NCBI GenBank assembly: GCA_026210745.1
Contig: CP110631.1
Span: 2,480,001-2,544,000, forward strand
Length of the DNA: 64,000 nucleotides
Direction of reading: 5' to 3'
DNA from: Exobasidium rhododendri
Taxonomy: Eukaryota; Basidiomycota; Exobasidiomycetes; Exobasidiales; Exobasidiaceae
The notes beneath the pieces are model-generated. The model saw only the letters and a list, made by a program, of their open reading frames with translations. It searched no databases and was not told where the DNA came from. Numbering within the stretch: position 1 is the first letter of the stretch; every line of letters starts with the position of its first letter. The translations under genes were made by a program, and so were the position numbers. Positions 23,142 through 32,109 of the stretch are shown here, piece by piece.

Positions 23142-23410
23142 AGACAAAAGATGATGGAAACTTCCACACAAAAAGTGGTGCGCCACCAGCCACTTCCTTT
23201 CTTCACGACATCATCTGTACTTCTTCTGTCTCGCCTCTTTGAATGGGTCACCCTCTCCCTTTTCTTTTGAGTAAGCCCCAACTTTCCATCGTCGTATGGA
23301 TATGCAGCATTCATTGTACTGTACTACAAACAACACTAGAACAAAATTATAAAAGACACATGTTCGATGAGATTTTGCGTGGACTCTTCGCACTTCCCTC
23401 GCTGAACAAG

Positions 23411-24560
23411 CTAGAGACGTCCATAGGTAGGGTCCTGCACCGGCTTGTTCTGAAGGATCTCCTCGATCTTTGCGTGTAGTTCGGGTGTGAGCTTCTCAAT
23501 GACGTCTAGAGCGCCCAAATTCTCAATCAGCTGTTCCGGTTTGGTTGCTCCCAGAATGACTGTGCTGACGTTTTCGTTGCTTGCCGCCCAAGCCAAGGCC
23601 AATTGGGCCGTGTTGCAGTTCAACGTGTTGGCAATTTCGGTGAGCTTCTTCACCTTTTCAATCTTTGCTTTTCCTTCCTCCGATTGAAGTGATTTGACCG
23701 TGTCACTGAACATTTCACCTTGAACATCGAATCTGGACCCCTTTGGCACACCGTCGTTATACTTTCCCGTCAACAAACCAGAACTTAACGGACTCCAAAT
23801 CGTTAGTCCAAAATTATGATTCTTGTACAATGGACTGTACTCCTTCTCCACTCGATCTCTCTTGAAAGCGTTGTACTGAGCTTGATCGGCAAAAGGTGGA
23901 TCTAATCCCAATCTCTCAGCAATACTGATCGCTTCTTGAATCTGTTGGACGGACCATTCACTCGTACCCCAATAGTGACAACGTCCAGTACTGATGAGGT
24001 GATTGAATCCTTTGACGATTTCGATCATGGGCACGGTTGGGTCGAATCGGTGGGCCATGATGATGTCCCAGTATTTAAGTCCAGCTCTCTCAAGACTAGC
24101 ATCGGCACCCTCGATGATGTGCTTTCGAGAGAGACCTCGCGCATTCGGGCTAGTGAAGGGGTAAACCGTAATGTGTAAGCAAAGCTGGTAGGTGGAAGGG
24201 GGGGGAGGCATTTCCTTCCTCCAGATTGCCTTTGTCAATCTTCTCTGGGACTTACTCTTTTCCGCCATAGCCAAAGAAGATCTTTGTGATGAGAACGACG
24301 TCACTACGTCTCCATCCCAAGTTCTTGATCGCCTTTCCCATCGAAGTCTCACACTTGCCAGCCGAGTAGACTTCGGCCGTGTCGAATGTATTGATACCAT
24401 GCTCGAAGGCAATCTTCATGATGTTCTCCGTCATGTCATCTTGCACAGAGCCTCCGTAGGTAAGCCAGCCGCCGAGAGCATAGATACTCAGTCTTACGCC
24501 TGAATTACCGAATCGACGGAACTTCATATTCTTAGGATCATATACCGGTGCGGTAGACAT
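23411..24560 (-). CDS. Aldo-keto reductase, voltage-gated K+ channel beta-subunit type
   Basis: NADPH-dependent oxidoreductase of the Kv-beta/AKR6-like group; the natural substrate is unknown. Exons 24560..24256 and 24149..23411 give 347 residues. The acceptor was chosen on phase and because it restores GGKDPNARGLSRKHIIEG; a nearer upstream CAG would break the frame. The catalytic tetrad is visible: Asp60 and Tyr65 in FDTAEVYSAG, Lys93 in LITKIFFG, and His135 in IIMAHRFD. Further family marks are WGTSEWSVQQIQEA and WSPLSSGLLTGKYN. The 106-bp intron contains a run of eight G (24198-24205). The sense strand upstream of the ATG is strongly CT-rich (24591-24660), a frequent fungal promoter feature. 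It lies head-to-tail with ATG4, which is upstream on the same strand. Confidence 0.95.
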
Positions 24561-25200
24561 CTTTTGCGCGGGAATAAGTGGGTGCTGGTGGAAGTGAAGT
24601 GAAGTAAAGTGAAGAGAAGAAGGAGACGAGGAGGAGAAAGAGGGGGGGGAGGCTGAGAAGAACGATCTCGCGTATTTCTAATCAAAATCTCCCCCAGATT
24701 ATGTTCCCTTTTGCCTTCTCCACATGAAATTTGAATTAAGAATGCGGTCGTTCTATTTCGCGAGTGCCTTCTACTGTACAGTGTTTATGTTTTGTATTGG
24801 GCAAAGTCGAAGTTGATAGTAAGCTAACACAAGGATATAGGGACTGTTTGGTCGGAGGTAAGAAAAGCGGGCGGCAAATTCGGCAATCTATCAGGCCTTG
24901 TAGGTTGTACAGAGTTGCAGTGCTCGAGGCAAGTCCGCGACACGAGAGAGAGAGAGATGAGTGAGATGAATGGTGGAGAGGAAGATCGAGAACTCTTCGA
25001 TCTAAATCATACTAGCAACTGCCATGGTGATCTCTCGGACATATACGTGGCTGGAGTACCCGGTCATCAAGGTCCATGCACGCCGTTAAAAGCTGCCTTT
25101 CTTCTTGCAGACGGGTGGAAGCTGAACAGAGGGGAAAGGTTCACATGACATAAAGCACACACATACAGCAATGTCATTGTGAGATATATATCAAGAAGTA

Positions 25201-25224
25201 GTGTACAACGTGGTGTACAACGTG
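25201..25224. repeat. Two exact tandem copies of a 12-mer
   Basis: GTGTACAACGTG occurs twice without a spacer, about 100 bp beyond the ATG4 stop codon, so it may lie in that gene's 3' untranslated region. On the ATG4 sense strand each unit reads CACGTTGTACAC. Confidence 0.6.
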
Positions 25225-25266
25225 GTGTCTGTCGGGACAAATGGAGAAAGAAGAAGGAGGGGAGGA

Positions 25267-25276
25267 GGGGGGGGGG
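25267..25276. repeat. G10 homopolymer
   Basis: A ten-base G run about 45 bp beyond the ATG4 stop codon, in non-coding DNA. Confidence 0.9.
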
Positions 25277-25319
25277 TATAAGTCTGTTGTGGATGTTTGC
25301 CCCTCGAAGAGACATCCTT

Positions 25320-28300
25320 TCAAGAAACAAAAGTAGACGACGCCTCGACCGGCAACGATGAAGTCTGTTCCCTTTGCTCGTTGCTCTCATTGTCAAGCTG
25401 CACCCAAGCAGAGCCACTGTCGCTATCGGTGAAAGAATATCCGCCCACGGCACCATCGCTCGACTTTGTCCCGGGCTTCGTCATGGTGATCGCCGCACTG
25501 TGAATGCTTTTGGCCGGGTCGCACTCTGCTTCCTGTACGTCTTCGCTGTGGCCGTTGAGGAAGACGTGATGATTCTGCAATTCTCTTGGTGTTGACTGAG
25601 GAGCGAGAGTGGAAGCTGCCTGTCGATCGATGAATTCAAACGTGCCTTCTGAAGGGGGCGTAGTGATCGTTTGGCTGCTGATCATGCTTTTCTCCAAGAG
25701 CAAAAGAGGCTCCTTGCTCGCACCCGTCGCGATAAGATGCTCCGAGTCTTGTTGCTGTTGTTGTGGTACTTTTGCGATGGGAGCGCCGTCACCGGCCTTG
25801 TCTGCCATCGCTTCTTCCACCGAGCTTTCCGAAAAGCTCTCTAACGCTCTCTCATCTTCGTGCAGTAGCCCTTCATCATCTTCCATCATCCATTTGGGCA
25901 TACTCTCCAGAACACTAAAGATGGGTCTGGGTAGCGCCTTGACTCGATCAACAAAGTCTCTTAACGAGCTCTGATCTTTGATCAGAAAGCCAAGCAGCAT
26001 GGAAGGGTCTAAACTCTTCATGGGCATTCTTTTCGGTCGATCGCTGTGATACGACGACAGATCTGCTTCACTGAAGGCCTGCGTCCACCAATCTTTGTCG
26101 TTTTCCATGGCAGGAGGAGGATGTCGGAACGGTACTGTAGCTCGCACATGATGAGGATCCAAGTAGAAAAGACTGTCGCCCTGGTAACCTACAAAGTAAT
26201 AAGAAGAACTAGGTCGACCGCCGGCGATCCCTACCGATTGGGGAAACGAAAAGATAGCCTTGATAGAGTCGTGATACATCGGATGTACACCATCCAGTCC
26301 CAAGCGAACGCCGATCAAAATAAGAACCGGTCTGTCCCAAGGAGAAGCGCTTCGATTTTTGCCATCCTCCACCTCTCTCGCCACCTGAGCTTGCGCTTTG
26401 ACTTGATTCAAGTAGATCACCCCGTCGGTGGCCAAGCTCACTCCAATACCTGCCTCTGGGAAATCATCAACAAGCTTCTTAATAGCTCCTGCCGCCGTAC
26501 TCGGGCCAAACCACTCGCCAATCTCTTTGCCTAGCCGCTTTCCTTCTCTAGCCATTCGATGGACTCCAAACGGACAAGCCGAACTAGGCTCATCCATGAA
26601 CCAGGACAGCAATCGAACATACTTGACATATTCGTCCTGCCTTGCTTGAACCGATTTGCGATCATCATCAACTGTAGCTGGGCCTGAATCAGTCGCTTCC
26701 CCTCTTCTCCATTTTCTGCCCAAGTGAACGTTCAGGAGGGCATTGGCTAAAAGACTTTGTCCTGTTCTTAACATACAGCCCCATCCTGCGTCGGTTGTCA
26801 GACCGGCACGACCGGCTAGACCGTACGATTGAGCTGCGGCCGTCGCTCTACTCCACAAGCCAGGGAAGCCCATTTTATCACCCAGACCAGAGCCTATGGA
26901 CACGATCGCATTCCCTTGATTTGCGAGAACGGCATTGTGAGCACCAAAAGGCAAAGAAGAAGGTAAAGTGGTGGCGTTCATCGTCGACACCCAAGGAGAC
27001 AATTGAGAAGTGGAGCTACTGTTCAATTCATTGTAAGCACTGACGCCTGTCGACTTCTTCTTCCAATCCTTGGTATGCCCTGTTGATGTCGATATGGCTG
27101 CACTTGTTTCTGATGCTTCTTGATGAAGCCCCACTTCAGCAGAGTGAGAAGACATGTGGCCAGCTGCTGCCGCTTCTGCTGCTGCCGTTTCTGCGTGCTT
27201 TGAGATGCTACCATCTCTCGTGATGGGCGTAAAATGAGAACGATACGTGCACCATATTCTAGAGCTAAAGTCGGATTGAAAGGACGTCATATGAGGAAGA
27301 CTGCTGCTGCGATCCAGCTGCTGACGGAATAAAACATGAGAGGCGGCAGACACCCTTGGAAGGCCAGTAGGCGTGCGAATCGGCGTCGATGACGTGCCGG
27401 GATGTAGTTGCTCTCTCTCCGGTGTCAGTGCTCTTTCTGACTTGACTTCCGCCACAGAAAACTTGCTGGGAGATGTGGGGGAAACCTCAATCGATGGACC
27501 TGAAGCTTGACCAGCACTTTGCGACAGCTCTTGGGGACCGTGCCAGACACCCAACAGCCAGATTCCTTCTTCTTGGGATTGGACGTAGTCTCCACTGTCT
27601 ATGAAGTATCTCAACGCACGGTCAAACCCGCTTCGAGCTCCTCCAGAGGTAGCAGACGAAGTTGTCTCCGCCCTATTTCTTCCAGAAGAGGACAGGGTGG
27701 ATAGTAAACCCGTATTTCTCGCCCTTGGCAAAGCGTTAGAGCTACTGTCCTGTGTGGAAGCAGCGAAGACTTCCGTGGCAGGGTCACTGTTGACTGCCTT
27801 CGATAGACTGATAGCTGAGGTCTTGCGCTTCATCGTTGAACTGCTATCGGACACTAGTAGACGATCGTCTCGTTCATGAAGGGGTGTGGTCGACACGCTA
27901 TTGACCAACATATTACTGAGCCATCCACTGAGTCGCTTAGGGAAGCCATCTCCTCTTTCCTGAGAATCGGCACCATTGATGGCAGACTCGACGTTCTCCT
28001 TTTCGGTGGTAATGTAGGAGGTGTCGCCTTCCATGTCTCTTCGCTTCTGCGGCGATGTCAAGTCAGTGTACTCTTCCGTCATACTAGCATGACCTCCATC
28101 GCTGGAGACAGAAGATCCTTCTCCGTTCTGATAGATAGTATCCTCCCTTCGGGATAATCCACTTCCTCGCCTCAGAAGTCCCTTGTTCTTCGACCTCCTC
28201 GACCATGTCGACAAAGCTGCCCCTGCCTTTCTGGCCAGTTCCATGCGAGCTGTACTAGTCGAAGAGATGCTTGCTAGTGTGTCTGTCGAGGCATTGAAGT

Positions 28301-29219
28301 CTTGATCTCTGTCTTTGCTTCCCCCAAAGAAGCCCCTACTGCCTACTTTTCGCAACATACCCCCCTTGTTTGTGCCGATAGGATCGTTTGCAAGTTGTTC
28401 ACTAGTCTTTCCGAAGAGCTTGCGCTTCTCCCTTTGGTAGATATTGTCTGAGACTGTGTCACTAGCAGGCGATTGGAATTTCCCCGAAGGACCGTAGTCT
28501 TCGGATGCTCTTGAGGAATCACCCTCCGAAGGTACAGTAGAAAAGCTCTTCTGGCTCGATGTTGGCTTGAACGTTGCTACGTTACGAGGTGGTTCTGGAG
28601 TTTCTGACATGTCATCTTGCCACGAAGCAACATTGTCCGAACTAGCAAAGGATCCAACCGAATCAGATCGGCCTCGGCTGGCTTTGTTGGAAATAGATGG
28701 CGAATGAGGTATCTGCTCTTCGTACCTTTTTTGCAAGTTCCTCTGCACCCACGAATTAGGAGGGCTCGAAACAGTGCTACTTCGTCTTCCCAGTGTCTTT
28801 GACGTAGTGCTGGAACTGGCAGTGACGTTGTCTTGATTGTGCATCGTTCTCGCTCTGTAATCTGTAGCCTCGGAGGGTAGAACAGCAGACGAACTTCTTT
28901 GATGGCTTGCTCGTCGCGATGGTGATTGACGAATTAGATCGTCAGCTGGATGATCCAGTTGTACAGCGGAGGATGTTGTAGTCTTCGCAAATCCTCCTGT
29001 TCCCCAGGATTCTAAGGCTTCACGAGTGGCTTTGATAGGTGAGCTGGAACCACTGGAAATCTCTCGAGTTCTCACCCTCTGCCGGTATGGAGGTTGTGAA
29101 GGCGCCAATGATGCTTTCTGAAGTGAGACAGCAATGTCATCTTTCGGAGACTTTGCAAAAGACGTACTTTCTGATAGTGAATCAGCTGCGCTCATCTCTG
29201 TTGTCAATGCTGCCATCAC
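25320..29219 (-). CDS. ATG4: Atg4 cysteine protease, large form
   Basis: Autophagy protease that cleaves Atg8 to expose its C-terminal glycine and later removes it from lipid. It is one uninterrupted frame of 1299 residues, far longer than the 400-500 residues of animal and yeast Atg4. The peptidase C54 core starts near residue 700. It has the catalytic Cys815 in DAGWGCMLRTGQ, the Asp/His pair in LDPHHVRATVPF near 1018-1020, and SSYYFVGYQGDSLFYLD just before it. The first 700 residues or so are Ser/Thr-rich and probably disordered. Two short candidate Atg8-binding motifs follow the core: FEFI near 1194 and WVQL at 1272-1275, the latter preceded by Ser/Asp residues. Divergent from the Pol kappa gene. 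The core identification is very safe. Confidence 0.95.
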   Translation of the reverse strand: MMAALTTEMSAADSLSESTSFAKSPKDDIAVSLQKASLAPSQPPYRQRVRTREISSGSSSPIKATREALESWGTGGFAKTTTSSAVQLDHPADDLIRQSPSRRASHQRSSSAVLPSEATDYRARTMHNQDNVTASSSTTSKTLGRRSSTVSSPPNSWVQRNLQKRYEEQIPHSPSISNKASRGRSDSVGSFASSDNVASWQDDMSETPEPPRNVATFKPTSSQKSFSTVPSEGDSSRASEDYGPSGKFQSPASDTVSDNIYQREKRKLFGKTSEQLANDPIGTNKGGMLRKVGSRGFFGGSKDRDQDFNASTDTLASISSTSTARMELARKAGAALSTWSRRSKNKGLLRRGSGLSRREDTIYQNGEGSSVSSDGGHASMTEEYTDLTSPQKRRDMEGDTSYITTEKENVESAINGADSQERGDGFPKRLSGWLSNMLVNSVSTTPLHERDDRLLVSDSSSTMKRKTSAISLSKAVNSDPATEVFAASTQDSSSNALPRARNTGLLSTLSSSGRNRAETTSSATSGGARSGFDRALRYFIDSGDYVQSQEEGIWLLGVWHGPQELSQSAGQASGPSIEVSPTSPSKFSVAEVKSERALTPEREQLHPGTSSTPIRTPTGLPRVSAASHVLFRQQLDRSSSLPHMTSFQSDFSSRIWCTYRSHFTPITRDGSISKHAETAAAEAAAAGHMSSHSAEVGLHQEASETSAAISTSTGHTKDWKKKSTGVSAYNELNSSSTSQLSPWVSTMNATTLPSSLPFGAHNAVLANQGNAIVSIGSGLGDKMGFPGLWSRATAAAQSYGLAGRAGLTTDAGWGCMLRTGQSLLANALLNVHLGRKWRRGEATDSGPATVDDDRKSVQARQDEYVKYVRLLSWFMDEPSSACPFGVHRMAREGKRLGKEIGEWFGPSTAAGAIKKLVDDFPEAGIGVSLATDGVIYLNQVKAQAQVAREVEDGKNRSASPWDRPVLILIGVRLGLDGVHPMYHDSIKAIFSFPQSVGIAGGRPSSSYYFVGYQGDSLFYLDPHHVRATVPFRHPPPAMENDKDWWTQAFSEADLSSYHSDRPKRMPMKSLDPSMLLGFLIKDQSSLRDFVDRVKALPRPIFSVLESMPKWMMEDDEGLLHEDERALESFSESSVEEAMADKAGDGAPIAKVPQQQQQDSEHLIATGASKEPLLLLEKSMISSQTITTPPSEGTFEFIDRQAASTLAPQSTPRELQNHHVFLNGHSEDVQEAECDPAKSIHSAAITMTKPGTKSSDGAVGGYSFTDSDSGSAWVQLDNESNEQREQTSSLPVEASSTFVS

Positions 29220-29713
29220 AACAGACGTCCCTTTTTATCTCGCGCGCAGTGTGTTCCCCTTAGATTGCTCCCGGAAAGAGTCGAGAGGCGTCGTGGACCA
29301 TCAAGACCGTGTGTCTCGGACGTGTCAGGGATAAGCTTGATACGAGGAATAGCAGCGCCTGACAGTAAGCGTGCCACAGAGTGAGTCAGTGGTGGGACAG
29401 AGAGACGTCGAATTATGGCCTACGGGAGAGGTCAGAGCATGACGATGGAGAGCAACAGATATGATCCGGGGTCGTCAATCTTTGGACACGTGGAGGCAGT
29501 ACCGATTATGGGGAATTGTGCGTGAGAATTTCAGATTTAGGTACATGCATTTCAGCGTAGTGTACAAGTATGATTCAAGGGATCTCAAGCAAGTAACAGA
29601 CGAGTTGTCAAGTATGATTCAAACGAAACCATCACCACCACTATTGAATACGTCCGGATCGATCAAAGATCTAGCCTGGGGCTGCTTGGTCACTCTTCCC
29701 GGTCTTTGAGGCC
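29220..29713. promoter_or_regulatory. ATG4/POLK divergent promoter
   Basis: This 494-bp region separates two divergent start codons. It contains a TGAGTCA box at 29382-29388, the consensus core for AP-1/Gcn4-type bZIP factors, lying roughly in the middle. No clear TATA box is seen. Confidence 0.5.
29382..29388. promoter_or_regulatory. TGAGTCA bZIP-type site
   Basis: An exact TGAGTCA match between divergent ATG4 and POLK. Gcn4 and AP-1 family proteins bind this core. Function here is inferred only from the match. Confidence 0.35.
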
Positions 29714-31684
29714 ATGTCTCGCTTTCACAGGGATGATGACTTGCAACACTTTGATGCTAGCGTTGATGTGACTGCAGGAGTGCAACATTTAGAGCGCCAG
29801 TCAGCAAGCATATCGCCGACAAAACGAACGGTCGAATCCAGCAGCGATGTCGACCAGGAAGCAGCGATGGCAAGTCTGCGAAAGCGTATGGCCGGTCGTG
29901 AGTAAGGTCTCTCATGCCTAGCAATTTCGTAATTTCATCAGTCTCATCATCTACGTTCTGCCCTCATTGCTAACTCAGCTTCCAGTGCCAAGGCTGGTCT
30001 CGGCCACAATCAGGAAGAGATCAATCGACGCATCTACGAGGCTTCCAAAGGCTCTAAATTCTTCGAAAATGAAAAGAGAAGCGATGAAAGAACGACAGTA
30101 CAGATTGAGAAGATGCTACGTCTTCGAGATGAAAAGCTGAGGATGGTGCCTCAAGGGTGTGAGGCCTGGAAGATGTACGAAAGAAAGATTGACGACAGGG
30201 CGATTCAGTTGGAAGCAAGTCGAGACTTCAGTCGGGTCATTCTACATGCTGATATGGATATGTTCTACGCTGCGGTGGAGTTGAAAAGAGAGCCATCACT
30301 GAAGGGAAAAGCTTTTGGAGTAGGAAGTGGAGTTTTGGTCACTGCATCGTATGAAGCTCGACAATTTGGCGTTCGGTCGGGGATGGCAAGTCATATAGCA
30401 TTAGCTTTGTGTCCTCATCTCATCATTGTCAAGAATGACATGGCTTCTTACGTAGCAGCTTCCAAGGAAGTCATGGCAATCTTGGAAGAGTACGATCCTA
30501 GTTATGCCCAAATGAGTCTCGATGAAGCGTATCTCGATATCACTCCCTATTGTGAGATGAACCAAATCAAAGTGGACGACGTAGTGACGCAACTACGGGA
30601 AGAAGTAGCTGCAAAGACCGGCCTGACAGTCTCAGTCGGAATAGCTCCCAACAAAATGCTAGCAAAGATTAGCAGTGATCGTAACAAACCGAATGGGCAA
30701 TTTCGAGTATTATCAGACCGTCGATTCATCATCAGCCTCATGCAAGAGTTGCCTTGTCGCAAGATTCCTGGCATTGGTCGAGTCACGGAGAGAATCTTAT
30801 CATCGCTGGGTGTTGAAAAGTGTGGCGACATCTGGACGTCCAGAGTGTTGCTTCATCTCGTGTTGGGTGAAATGGATTGGCTTCTCAACGCTTATCTGGG
30901 CATCCACAGCAACGTCGTCGAGCCAGCAAAACGTGGCGAGAGGAAGAGTGTTGGTAGGGAACATACCTTTAAATCGACGAGTGATCCTGCTGAGTTGAAG
31001 GAACTCCTCCACCAGAGCGCAATGCAAGTCGGCAAAGACTTGGAGAGACTCGACTACCGAGGGAAGACGATTACATTGACATGCAAGACGGATGCTTTCC
31101 GTCGATTTAGTCGAGCGAAGACGACCAACATGTACCAATACAAAACTGAAGATATCTTTGCTACAGCAAGCAAGTTGTTCGATGCAGAAATACAAGCTCG
31201 AGGGGGGCCATTTCCTCTACGTTTGATCGGAGTTCGACTCACCGGTTTGAAGGATATGAGAGAGCCGGAAAAGGGTACTCTGAAGAGCATATTTGCTCGA
31301 GAAGCAAACATCAGCCCCGAGAAGAAGACGCAATCGACGAAAGAGGCAATCGAATCGAATGACGAGGATGAAGAGGACGACTTCAATCGAAATTTTGAGA
31401 AAGCTATGGAGGAGTCACTAAAGAACGTTGGTGGAGAAGACGATGAGCCAACAGTGAGGAAAGAGGCGATCACGACGAGTACCATCGAATGTCCAATCTG
31501 CCAACATTCGATCGTGATCAAAGGGACGCCCGACGAGCACAACGGCCTCTTCAACAATCACATCGACCGTTGCTTGCAAGGGATATCACAGGTACCAGCA
31601 CTTGCGACAACTCATCCAGATCAGCCAGCCCAAAAGAAGAGAAAGGCAGGGCCGCTAGATTCATTCGTCCTTAGAAAGGTGTGA
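29714..31684 (+). CDS. POLK: DNA polymerase kappa (DinB-type translesion polymerase)
   Basis: Y-family polymerase that bypasses minor-groove lesions in the nucleus. Exons 29714..29897 and 29979..31684 give 629 residues. The CAG acceptor at 29978 is the one that keeps phase. The kappa-type N-clasp is present: AKAGLGHNQEEINRRIYEAS followed by KGSKFFENEKR. Catalytic motifs are HADMDMFYAAVE (Asp153, Asp155) and SLDEAYLDI near residue 243. A fingers/thumb segment includes SVGIAPNKMLAKI, and the little-finger region follows. Near residues 568-597 a UBZ4-like ubiquitin-binding zinc finger shows CPIC and HIDRC. The very C-terminus, PLDSFVLRKV, resembles a degenerate PCNA-interacting (PIP) motif. Same strand as the GTPase gene downstream. 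Confidence 0.96.
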
Positions 31685-32109
31685 AGGAAAAAGGATCATC
31701 ATCTACCGATCTCATCCACACATTCGGTTTTCCGAGCTTCGTCGCATCCATCTTTTCCTCTCTACACGATATCGGCACACACATACCCAAATACGCACAT
31801 ACGCTTTGACTTCATGCACGTTTTCCTGCAATGCACGCACGCATGCTGACGTCTCCTCTGCACTACTTCTGCCTCGCCGAGCCCAGTGTCCACAGCACTA
31901 CCTGTACTCACTACACATACTCTCCATCTGTACCGATAGCCATGACCGCATCAAACACATATTGTACCTTGTGCATGACACGTGCTGCTACTTTTTGGTC
32001 GTTTCTCATCTTTTTTGTTCTGAATTCAGAATTCTCAATGAGTCTAATTCCCCGGAGAGTCTACACCTGTTTCATTTTTTTTCCTGTTCCTGTTCCGTTG
32101 GCTCGCAAA
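31685..32109. other. POLK 3' end and GTPase 5' region
   Basis: This 425-bp spacer lies between two same-strand genes. From 31831 it stays open in frame with the downstream GTPase, beginning at an ATG, but the encoded sequence is hydrophobic and unlike the family. It is treated as leader. No RNA gene is seen. Confidence 0.5.

Larger units (their letters stand above)
24561..25319. other. Intergenic: ATG4 3' region and reductase promoter
   Basis: This 759-bp spacer lies between two minus-strand genes. The first 100 bp are GA-rich on the plus strand (CT-rich for the reductase). A tandem 12-mer lies at 25201-25224 and a run of ten G at 25267-25276. No gene or RNA is evident. Confidence 0.55.

Noticed and set aside
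24591-24660. GA-rich tract upstream of the reductase as a mobile-element end
   Set aside because: It is a simple purine-rich (CT-rich on the sense strand) promoter tract without terminal repeats or target duplication.
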